In this document: positions 1 through 5,698 of the stretch, piece after piece
Position numbering within the stretch: position 1 is the stretch's first letter
Layout of the letters: each line of letters opens with the position of its first letter
From: Planctomycetota bacterium
GTDB taxonomy: Bacteria > Planctomycetota > Phycisphaerae > UBA1845 > PWPN01
Length of the DNA: 7,327 nt
Assembly (NCBI GenBank): GCA_016209665.1
Contig: JACQVT010000665.1
Location: 1 to 7,327 of the forward strand
Reading direction: 5' to 3'
Made by a program: the position numbers and the translations under genes
The notes under the pieces: model-generated
The model's input: only the letters and a program-made list of their open reading frames with translations
Databases searched by the model: none
Told to the model about the DNA's origin: nothing

Positions 1-918
1 CTGGGCGCTGGCCACCTGGTAGTTCGCGATGGTGCTGGTGGTGTTGCCCAGAGCGTCGGCGAGGTCCACTTGCAGGCTGTTGGCCCCGTCCTGGAAGGCG
101 GTGGGGCCGGTGAAGGCGTAGGTCGCGCCGTTGGTATCGCGGGTGAACTTCGCGCTGAAGTCCTCGCCGTTGAAGATCACGCGTAGACTGCCGGGGTCGA
201 CACCGCTGGGGTCGCTCCAGGCCAGCGTGACGGTCTGCACGCGGCTGGTCAGGGTGCTGCCGGGGGCAGGTGATATGACGAGCCGCGGCGCGGTCTGGTC
301 CAAGACCACCGTGGCGCTTACCGCGGCGCTGGCATTGCCCACGGCATCCAGGGCGCGGACGCTGAAGCTGTTGCTGCCCTCCTGAAGGGTGACGGTCTTC
401 TGCCAGCGTTCGGGGGTGGCCAGGCTGACGCCTTCGCTCGAACCGTTGACCTGGATGTCGAAACTGTCGGCCGAGCGGTCGCCGGCCAGGGTGATGGTCG
501 CGATGCCCGTGGGGCTGATCGGCGGATCGATGGTAGGCGCGCTGGGCGGCTGACGGTCCAGGACGACGATGCGCCGCGCGCTGCCGATGTTGCCGGCCGC
601 ATCGGCGATGGTCGCGGTGAGCTCGTGCGTTCCATCGGCCAGCACGAGCGCACCGGCGATGCGGTCGGCCTGGGCGGGGCCGATGTCGAAGGCCGCGCGC
701 TGACTGGCACCATCGAGCAAAACATCCAACGTCGCCGGCATCGCCGTGCTGATCGCATCGGTGTAGCTCAGGCGGATGGGGAACTCCGGGTCGTTGGTGG
801 CCAGGTCGGCCGCCGGGAGGTCGAAGCGCAGCTCGGGAGGTGTGTTGTCGATGAGCACCGAGATGCTCACGCTCCGGCGATTGCCCGAGCAGTCCTCGAC
901 CTCGGCGCGGACCTCGAC
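1..918 (-). pseudogene. In-frame continuation of the Ig-like-repeat protein after the TAG; runs off the window
   Basis: Reading on from the TAG in the same frame gives 306 sense codons to the window edge with no further stop. The first residues, VEVRAEVEDCSGNRR, are the missing last strands of the interrupted Ig-like domain. Three more Ig-like domains follow: TPPELRFDLPAADLA... to DAAGNIG (about 845-565), PPSAPTIDPPIS... to DAVGNAS (about 555-310), and TAPRLVISPAPGS... to DALGNTT (about 295-40). The last has AWSD (211-222) and NGEDFSAKF, the same motifs as the domains before the stop. The preserved frame and repeat pattern show this is the same gene, recently interrupted, misread or recoded. 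No promoter or ribosome binding site suggests an independent start here. Confidence 0.8.
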
Positions 919-2181
919 CTAAGCGCCCACCTCGAAGGGCACGGTCAGATTGGGGGTCAGCAGGGCGCCTTCGAGGGTGACGGTGAACTGCGAGGTCACG
1001 TCCACATCCCCGACGAATACCTGGCCGGTGGGCTGGGCGATGCCGCTGGTGAGGTCGCTCCAGCTCACGCGCACATCGGGGGTGACGTCGGACGTGATGA
1101 GCCCGTCGACGGGTTCGACGATGACCACGTCAGGCAAGATCGAATCGTAGATGAATTCCACAAAGGCGGTCTGGATGTTGGCGGCCCTATCGCAGACCTG
1201 AAAATCGGCGCGTGCCGTGCGCGACTGCGGCAGGGTGGGCTCCAGGTCGCCCAGGCGCACCGTGGCCTCGCCATCGGTGATGGCAAACAACGCGGTGACG
1301 TCTTGCGTCCCGATGCGGGCGCGGAATTCCTCCTGGGGAACCCCGGTAATGATGTCGCTCCAGGTGATGCGCGCGACGGTGTCGGCCCGCGTGCAGGCGC
1401 CGGAGGCCGGACTCTGCACGACCAGCTCCGGGGGTTGGGCATCGGGCACGAAGGCCTTGAGGCTCAGGGTGAACTCGGTGGCCGCGCCCGACTTGACCTG
1501 AACTTCGAGGGTGTTTTGATCCGACACGACGACCGGCACGCTCAGAGCCGCGACGTTGGCGTTGAAGTCGTTGGGCCGCATGACCTCGACGCCGTTCAGG
1601 AGCACGCGCGCGGTGGTGACGCGCGCGGCGCCCTCGCCGTTGGCCATCGCCAGGTCGAAGCGGCCCTGGGTGGCCGGCAGGCTGAAGTCGAAGCTCTCGA
1701 AGGTCTGCGGCTCCTGGCCCACGAAGCGCCGGGAGAAGAAGGTTGTGTCCCCCGCGCGCTGGCGCAGCTCGGGTGGGACGAGCGCCTCAAGGATCACGCC
1801 CTCGATGTCGATGGTCCAGGAGCTGCCGGGTTTCGATTGGAACTCGACCGCGAGGCTGTTCTCCTGCAAGAGGACGACCGGCTTGCGCAGGCGCACGACG
1901 GTCTGGTTGAAATCGCTGGGGCCGAAGACCTCAACCCCGTTAAGCGTGATCGCGCCGCTGGAGAGCGACTGGTTGCCCACGGTCAGGTAGGCGCTCAGGT
2001 CCACCGCGCTCACGCCCGCGGGAAGGACTACGGTGCGCGCAAAGGCGTTGGGCCCCTTGGTGGTCCGGGTGAAGGTCTCGGGACCAAAGACCACCAGGCG
2101 GCCGCGGGGCACGCAGTCGGCCAGGGCCGCCGAATCCCAGGCCAGCAGCGCCAGGAGAAGCAAGACATAGCGCTTGGTCAT
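919..2181 (-). CDS. Large secreted Ig-like-repeat protein, part before an in-frame TAG
   Basis: 420 residues up to the stop. The signal peptide MTKRYVLLLLALLAWDSAALA ends at about residue 21 (ALA before DC; the Asp rules out a lipobox). Two homologous ~100-residue beta-sandwich domains follow, about 32-133 and 145-245. They share a [IV]xLNGVEVxxPxDFN motif, a PVV and then a NxLxV strand; the first opens with GPETFTRTT. Such domains are frequent in secreted proteins of Myxococcota and related groups. Next come Ig-like domains: PPELVVQSPASG with ITWSD (~250-345), and LPDVVIVEPVDG with VSWSD (~350 onward). Both carry a GxxDVTxxF strand. The second Ig-like domain is cut off at FEVGA by TAG (919-921) before its last strand, so the product as annotated would be misfolded at its end. 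The frame continues beyond the stop. Likely an extracellular adhesin or matrix protein (inference). Confidence 0.8.
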   Translation of the reverse strand: MTKRYVLLLLALLAWDSAALADCVPRGRLVVFGPETFTRTTKGPNAFARTVVLPAGVSAVDLSAYLTVGNQSLSSGAITLNGVEVFGPSDFNQTVVRLRKPVVLLQENSLAVEFQSKPGSSWTIDIEGVILEALVPPELRQRAGDTTFFSRRFVGQEPQTFESFDFSLPATQGRFDLAMANGEGAARVTTARVLLNGVEVMRPNDFNANVAALSVPVVVSDQNTLEVQVKSGAATEFTLSLKAFVPDAQPPELVVQSPASGACTRADTVARITWSDIITGVPQEEFRARIGTQDVTALFAITDGEATVRLGDLEPTLPQSRTARADFQVCDRAANIQTAFVEFIYDSILPDVVIVEPVDGLITSDVTPDVRVSWSDLTSGIAQPTGQVFVGDVDVTSQFTVTLEGALLTPNLTVPFEVGA

Positions 2182-2186
2182 CGCCG

Positions 2187-2194
2187 TCCCCTTC
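2187..2194 (-). promoter_or_regulatory. Ribosome binding site deciding the start at 2181
   Basis: GAAGGGGA on the minus strand lies 5 nt before the ATG at 2181 and overlaps the preceding stop. This favours ATG 2181 over the in-frame TTG at 2196. Confidence 0.7.
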
Positions 2195-2666
2195 AACGCG
2201 GCTGGAGCTGTTTCAGGAGCTCCAGGTCCTCGCGGCCGCCGTACTGGCGCAAGAGGTCGGCGATATGCCTGCGCTCGGCCTGGGGCGCGCCGCCCCGGTA
2301 ACGCCTCTCGATGACGGTTCGCGCGGCCGGCGTGTGCATCTCCGCCAGGCCGGCCAGGGCGTTGATCCGCACGATGGGATCGGTGCCATCGGCTTCCAGC
2401 AGCGCGGCGGTCTCATCCACGCCCTGCTGGCGGCCGTGCAGTACGCGCAGCGCGGCGAGCTGCGCGGCGGGACCGCTGCCGCTCTGGAGTTGGGCCTTGA
2501 GCTCGGCCTCGGGTAAGGCGTCGGGCTGGCGCAGGGCCTGCTGCACAAAGGCGGCCGAAGGCAGGCTGGGCTTGAGCACGACGGGGCCGCGGTCGCGATC
2601 CGTGCAGCCCAGGAGGCAGGCACAGAAGATCCAGGCCGCCACTCGATTTTGGGATGCGCCTCTCAT
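2193..2666 (-). CDS. HEAT-like repeat lipoprotein
   Basis: 157 residues starting at an ATG that overlaps the previous stop as ATGA. The N-terminus is a lipoprotein signal: a hydrophobic stretch VAAWIFCACLLGC with lipobox LLGC, placing the lipidated Cys at residue 21. The residue after it is Thr rather than Asp, which in Proteobacteria-type sorting would favour the outer membrane. The mature part is helical with HEAT-like pairs: AAQLAALRVLHGRQQGVDET, IVRINALAGLAEMHTPAART, and RRHIADLLRQYGG closing with LELLKQLQPR. It is about half the size of the HEAT-like protein two genes upstream and similar in style, so the operon alternates HEAT-like and secreted proteins. No enzymatic motif is visible. 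A periplasmic or outer-membrane scaffold for the secreted neighbours is plausible but not shown. Confidence 0.8.
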   Translation of the reverse strand: MRGASQNRVAAWIFCACLLGCTDRDRGPVVLKPSLPSAAFVQQALRQPDALPEAELKAQLQSGSGPAAQLAALRVLHGRQQGVDETAALLEADGTDPIVRINALAGLAEMHTPAARTVIERRYRGGAPQAERRHIADLLRQYGGREDLELLKQLQPR

Positions 2667-4270
2667 TGGCCTACCACCCAGATGCGAACGCGGTAGAAGT
2701 CGAGGTCCGAGAATGCCCTGCCCCCTGATGAAATCTCGATGCTGTTGGTGGTGAGGTTCTGCCAGTTGGCGCCCAAGAAGCCTCCACCGACGCTGTCCCC
2801 GCCGTAGCGGTCGATATTTATCCCCTTATTTGCTACCTGGTCGCTCCTGAAGGTCAAGTCCACCAGCATGCGCTCGGGGGAGACGTTCAAGTTGTGGAAG
2901 ACCATGAAGGTGTCAAAGGAATCGGGATTGGGGATGTAGCCGCTGTCGAAGTCCGGCTTCGGGAAGTTGCTGCTAACGTTGTCATACTCCCAGACGCGCA
3001 CACGAAACTTGTCAACATCCGAGTCGTTGCCGCGCCGCACGACATCAATGCCGCTCGTCTTCAGATTCTGCCAGAGTGCGCCTCGATTAAAGCCTCCGCC
3101 GCCATCGGTTCCAATGAACGTGTTGTGGATCTCGTTGGTCGCATCTTTAAAGAAAATGACGCTTACGACCATCTTGTCGTGATCCTTGAATACGTTCGGA
3201 AAAGTTACACTGGACGTCTGGCCGGGGTTGATTTCTGTCCAGTTGGAGCTCTTGAAGAGCGGTGCGGGGAAGCTCGGATTGGTCCCGAAACTCCAAACGC
3301 GCAGGTGTTGCTGCTGGTCGCTGGCGGCGCCGACCCGCACGACTTTGAGGCTCTGCGTCGTTAGGGCGGTCCAGTACGATCCGACCTGGCCACCCGGGAA
3401 ATCATCGAACACATCTGAGCCAATGGCCCGGTTGTTTACGCCCAGATCGGGAGCAAAGAACTGTTGGTCGACGACGAAATTCTCCTCAGGCGGCCCAATG
3501 ATGGTGACCGGTGTGGGCGACAACGGGTCGGCATAAGAGACGAAATCGAAGATTCTCTCCGCGTTAACCAATTCGAATCGGCTGTTGAATCCAGGCTTCG
3601 GAAGCGAACCGCCCACGTTGCGCGCGGCGCCGACCAGGTTGCCGCTCGTGTTGACGATCTCTTGGCCGCCTATTTTGATCTTCTTGACGTCCAGGAAGCC
3701 GTTGTTGTCCAGCCGTGCTACTTCATCCGTGACGCCAATGATGAGCCCATTGGCGCGAATAGTCCGGGTCGTTGTTGTTTCACCGGACCCATCCCTGCGC
3801 AAGAAATTGGCGGCCGTGAGTGCACTGCCACTGTCGAGCAAGCTGCTGGCGGTCAGGGCGTGCCCGGCGTCGGTGAGAAGGATGCGGGGCCTGAGCTCGG
3901 TGCCGCCGTTCACCTGTACCCCTACGAAGCGGGGTTGGCCGGTGAAGACCGCGGCGAAGCTTTGGGCCGAACCGCCAGTATTGCGGCCGGTCCCCAGGGT
4001 CTGGGCGAAAATGCCGTTGGTCACCTGGACGCCCGCAATCTCCTCTCGCCAGAGCGGATTGGTCGCAGTGTCCGTGTCGTAGATGCTCAGCGTCAACCCC
4101 ACCGCTCCCGCGGTCGGCTGCCCGTCGTCTCCGGTCAAGCGACCCTGGATCGTGATCCCGGCCGCCGAACTGGGTGCTGGCGCGACCAGCAGCAGGGCGG
4201 CCCAGACCCCCAGCAGGGTGATCGACAGGATCCAGAGCTTGCGCCGCGATACCTTCACCTCTTGCGTCAT
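2663..4270 (-). CDS. Secreted protein with N-terminal beta domain and three C-terminal lectin-like repeats
   Basis: 535 residues. The N-terminus MTQEVKVSRRKLWILSITLL and the hydrophobic run to about residue 29, with PSSAAG near residue 37, form a long signal peptide; SRRK is faintly Tat-like, but the core looks Sec-type. Residues ~38-95 (ITIQGRLTGDDGQPTAGAVG..., LSIYDTDT, NPLWREE, VTNGIFAQTLG) match a beta domain common at the start of secreted, tail-fibre-like bacterial proteins. Residues ~125-215 are low-complexity with LTDAGHALTAS and NGFLDVKKIKIGGQEI, resembling fibre stalks. The rest is three tandem ~100-residue repeats (about 223-329, 331-429, 432-535). Each has a [KA]PxF.S opening, a GGG/GGQ..GxxWxxLxT core and an RVRIW-type closing strand. 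They recall H-type lectin or phage-receptor-binding folds. It likely acts outside the cell, perhaps binding glycans as a trimer; that is inference. Its stop overlaps the next start (ATGA). Confidence 0.82.
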   Translation of the reverse strand: MTQEVKVSRRKLWILSITLLGVWAALLLVAPAPSSAAGITIQGRLTGDDGQPTAGAVGLTLSIYDTDTATNPLWREEIAGVQVTNGIFAQTLGTGRNTGGSAQSFAAVFTGQPRFVGVQVNGGTELRPRILLTDAGHALTASSLLDSGSALTAANFLRRDGSGETTTTRTIRANGLIIGVTDEVARLDNNGFLDVKKIKIGGQEIVNTSGNLVGAARNVGGSLPKPGFNSRFELVNAERIFDFVSYADPLSPTPVTIIGPPEENFVVDQQFFAPDLGVNNRAIGSDVFDDFPGGQVGSYWTALTTQSLKVVRVGAASDQQQHLRVWSFGTNPSFPAPLFKSSNWTEINPGQTSSVTFPNVFKDHDKMVVSVIFFKDATNEIHNTFIGTDGGGGFNRGALWQNLKTSGIDVVRRGNDSDVDKFRVRVWEYDNVSSNFPKPDFDSGYIPNPDSFDTFMVFHNLNVSPERMLVDLTFRSDQVANKGINIDRYGGDSVGGGFLGANWQNLTTNSIEISSGGRAFSDLDFYRVRIWVVGQ

Positions 4271-4275
4271 GTTCG

Positions 4276-4283
4276 CTCCCCTC
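4276..4283 (-). promoter_or_regulatory. Ribosome binding site deciding the start at 4270
   Basis: GAGGGGAG on the minus strand lies 5 nt before the ATG at 4270 and overlaps the stop of the upstream HEAT-like gene. This favours 4270 over the in-frame ATG at 4285, which would put this purine-rich element inside the coding region. Confidence 0.7.
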
Positions 4284-5145
4284 ATTCCTTGACGGTCAGA
4301 TGTTCCATCAGCGCCTGGACCCTGGCGGCGCGCTCGCCGGTCGGAGACGCGCTCGCCCAGGCCGCCAGATGCGGCCGCAGGCGGGCTTCGAGCTCTGCGC
4401 GGCGGGCCCCGTCGCCTGGCGACAGCTGCAACTGCTGGATCAAGATCGCGGCGGCGTGTAGATCGGCCGGCGCCTGGCCCGCGGTCACCAAGGGCATAAG
4501 CACGTCCAGATCATGCGGGCTGGGATGCGCGATCAGGGCGGCGCACAGGTGCTCGGCGGCGAGAGCGCCTTGGGGCGCCGCCAGCCCAAGCGCCAGCGCC
4601 TCGCGCGCCCAACGGGCCGGGATCTCGCTCAGGATCTGCACGCCCAGTAGGCGCAGCGATGGCGGCGCGGCGGGGCCGAAGAACTGCCGCTGTATCTCTT
4701 CCATGATGTCGCGGCCCGCGCTCACCGCATCGCCGTCGGCCTCCAGCCTGGCCGAGATGGCGCCGGACTGCACCAGGGCTTGCTTCAACCGGCCGGCGTC
4801 GGACTCTCGCGACGCCAGAGTCACGAGCGCGCGCAGGGCGGTTGCGCTACCGCGGCGCGCCAGTATTTCGAGGAGGGCCCGGCGGACTTCGCCCGCCAGG
4901 TTTGAACGATAGGTCTCTTCTATGGCCTGGGCTAGGTCGGCGTCGTCCAGGCAAGCGAGTCGCAGGGCTCGCGCCGGATCCTGAGGGTTCTCGATGTAGT
5001 CCTTCAGCAGCAGCCGCGCGGCCGCGCTGCGGCCCTGCCCTCTGCGGGCATCGAGGATCAGCGGGGCGAGCGCCACCAGGACCGCGCCGATGATGAGCAG
5101 CGCAATCCCGGCCATTAGGCCCACGAGCTGGCGCCCCTGATTCAT
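4282..5145 (-). CDS. Membrane-anchored HEAT-like alpha-helical repeat protein
   Basis: A 287-residue protein with one N-terminal hydrophobic segment (residues ~8-30, VGLMAGIALLIIGAVLVALA) followed by DARRGQGR, then an all-helical body. The body shows repeated amphipathic helix pairs with HEAT/Armadillo character: ALRLACLDDADLAQAIEE, VRRALLEILARRGSATALRA, LKQALVQSGAI, LRLLGVQILSEIP, and a last pair ending VQALMEHLTVKE. No catalytic motif is visible. HEAT-like arrays usually act as protein-binding scaffolds. The charge distribution around the hydrophobic segment does not clearly say which side of the membrane the body is on, and there is no obvious cleavage site. It is the first gene of the operon and ends in a TGA that overlaps the ribosome binding region of the next gene. 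A second, smaller HEAT-like protein precedes the other secreted protein. The function is unknown; a role in export or assembly of the downstream secreted protein is inference. Confidence 0.8.
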   Translation of the reverse strand: MNQGRQLVGLMAGIALLIIGAVLVALAPLILDARRGQGRSAAARLLLKDYIENPQDPARALRLACLDDADLAQAIEETYRSNLAGEVRRALLEILARRGSATALRALVTLASRESDAGRLKQALVQSGAISARLEADGDAVSAGRDIMEEIQRQFFGPAAPPSLRLLGVQILSEIPARWAREALALGLAAPQGALAAEHLCAALIAHPSPHDLDVLMPLVTAGQAPADLHAAAILIQQLQLSPGDGARRAELEARLRPHLAAWASASPTGERAARVQALMEHLTVKE

Positions 5146-5146
5146 G

Positions 5147-5154
5147 CTCCCCCT
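5147..5154 (-). promoter_or_regulatory. Ribosome binding site deciding the start at 5145
   Basis: The minus strand reads AAAGGGGGAGC immediately before the ATG at 5145. An in-frame GTG 27 nt further upstream has no comparable purine-rich element, so the ATG is preferred. Confidence 0.6.
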
Positions 5155-5163
5155 TTGCCCGTT

Positions 5164-5189
5164 GCGCCTCACGGGCCCCGTGAAAGCGC
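5164..5189 (-). promoter_or_regulatory. Palindrome in the leader of the surface operon (operator or 5' hairpin)
   Basis: TCACGGG (5169-5175) and CCCGTGA (5177-5183) form a 15-bp palindrome around one base. Outer GCGC arms at 5164-5167 and 5186-5189 extend it with a small asymmetric bulge. It begins at the predicted transcription start and ends about 18 nt before the start codon. It could be a repressor operator or a hairpin at the 5' end of the mRNA. There is no T-run, so it is not an intrinsic terminator. Confidence 0.45.
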
Positions 5190-5193
5190 GGCG

Positions 5194-5230
5194 ATTCTAG
5201 CCGGGAGGGGGGGGGGGGGGGCGAAGTCAA
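5194..5230 (-). promoter_or_regulatory. Predicted sigma70-type promoter with a poly-C spacer, possibly phase-variable
   Basis: On the minus strand a -35-like TTGACT (5225-5230) and a -10-like TAGAAT (5194-5199) flank a 25-nt spacer made of TCG, fifteen C and TCCCGGC. Both boxes differ from consensus at a single base. Twenty-five nt is too long for a working sigma70 promoter, but a C tract of about 7 would give the optimal 17 nt. Predicted transcription starts near 5187, about 42 nt ahead of the ATG at 5145. This is the only intergenic gap in the window and it precedes the four-gene surface-protein operon. The boxes and tract are seen; switching by slippage is inference. Confidence 0.5.
5207..5221. 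repeat. Homopolymer of 15 G (15 C on the coding strand)
   Basis: An uninterrupted run of fifteen G on the plus strand, between the two promoter-like boxes. Runs this long mutate readily by slipped-strand mispairing. They are also prone to length errors in sequencing and assembly, so the exact count should be treated with caution. Confidence 0.9.
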
Positions 5231-5244
5231 GCGCGTTCTTTGAG

Positions 5245-5523
5245 CTATTGCCCCCTGGCGCCTGCCTGGCAGGTTGCGGCCCCGCTCATGGGGCCGTGGC
5301 CATGCGCCCCACGACCGCAGGAGCGATCTGGCGCTCGACTGGCCGCGCCGCTGGCGGCCAGGATCACATGGTGGCCCAAGTCGCCGAGTTGCGCCGACAG
5401 CAGGTTTCGGATGGCCAGGTCGTCGTCCACGGCCAGGACGTCCAGGGCCAGCACGCGCGTGGCGTCGTTGTTGAGCTTGTGGGCGAAGGCCCCCAGGGCG
5501 GCCTTCAGCAGCAGATCATCCAT
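5245..5523 (-). CDS. Short protein with a truncated receiver (REC)-like domain; probable remnant
   Basis: A 92-residue frame whose ATG overlaps the preceding stop in the 8-nt string ATGGATGA, the same geometry as the gene before it. Residues ~11-18 (GAFAHKLNN) resemble a kinase H-box, and residues ~28-60 (DVLAVDDDLAIRNLL, then LGDLGHHVILAASG) match the first strand, acidic pocket and second strand of a CheY-like receiver domain. The conserved phospho-acceptor Asp region (xDxxMPxxxG) never appears. From about residue 60 the sequence becomes low-complexity (GRGAHGHGP), and neither alternative frame restores a receiver. It is best read as a decayed hybrid kinase or response regulator that is still open. 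Whether it is translated is uncertain. Confidence 0.45.
   Translation of the reverse strand: MDDLLLKAALGAFAHKLNNDATRVLALDVLAVDDDLAIRNLLSAQLGDLGHHVILAASGAASRAPDRSCGRGAHGHGPMSGAATCQAGARGQ
5277..5296. repeat. 7-bp-stem inverted repeat near the end of the REC-like remnant
   Basis: CGGCCCC 5277-5283 pairs perfectly with GGGGCCG 5290-5296 across a 6-nt loop, and a second small inverted repeat (CCTGCC/GGCAGG, 5261-5273) sits just downstream in the minus direction. There is no T-run after either on the minus strand, so an intrinsic terminator is not supported. They could still attenuate or stabilise the mnmA transcript end. Confidence 0.4.
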
Positions 5524-5698
5524 TGGAAGCTCCGTCCCCTTCTCCCTCGCCCGGCGGCAGGGATCGCCCGTTCTCCAGGGGCAGGAGCAACACGATCCGC
5601 CGGCCCTCGAGGGTGACGAAGACCTGCTCGCCGAGCATGGCCTGGTAGATCATGTCGGTGATGTGTTCGGGGGTCTCGTGCAGGTCGAAGTCAGGCAT
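5516..5698 (-). CDS. Small Phd/YefM-antitoxin-like protein, orphan
   Basis: A 60-residue protein, MPDFDLHETPEH..., starting at an ATG that overlaps the mnmA stop in the 8-nt string ATGCCTGA. An in-frame start 42 nt upstream exists, but the overlapping ATG is the natural coupled one; no clear Shine-Dalgarno is visible, which fits translational coupling. The core ITDMIYQAMLGEQVFVTLEG followed by RRIVLLLPL has the shape of the Phd/YefM fold (helix, then GE-x-V-x-V-T, then a strand ending in LLPL). The tail is Gly/Glu-rich and probably disordered. There is no RelE, Doc or PIN toxin next to it, so it may be a lone regulator or unrelated. The gene is likely real; the family match is tentative. Confidence 0.6.
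   Translation of the reverse strand: MPDFDLHETPEHITDMIYQAMLGEQVFVTLEGRRIVLLLPLENGRSLPPGEGEGDGASNG

Noticed and set aside
318..758. Minus-strand open frame of 146 codons in the region after the TAG
   Set aside because: It is out of frame with the Ig-like continuation and translates to Arg/Ser/Pro-rich sequence. The other frame gives clear Ig-like repeats, so this is a shadow.
625..2301. Long plus-strand open frame (558 codons) opposite the Ig-like and lipoprotein genes
   Set aside because: Its translation is low-complexity Gly/Asp/Ala/Arg/His-rich with no domain, and it runs across two well-supported minus-strand genes. It is a typical antisense shadow of GC-rich coding DNA.
3464..4912. Plus-strand open frame of 482 codons opposite the lectin-like and HEAT-like genes
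   Set aside because: The composition is Arg/Ser/Ala-rich without domains, and it crosses the junction of two coherent minus-strand genes.
4847..5230. Minus-strand open frame starting MTSPPPPPSRLE across the poly-C tract
   Set aside because: The proline run is just the C homopolymer, and the frame overlaps the HEAT-like gene out of phase. No ribosome binding site or domain supports it.
5277..5296. Rho-independent terminator for the mnmA transcript
   Set aside because: The stem is good, but no T-run follows on the minus strand and it lies within an open frame.
5516..5698. A complete toxin-antitoxin pair
   Set aside because: The Phd-like protein has no adjacent toxin; the next gene has receiver-domain, not RelE, Doc or PIN, features.
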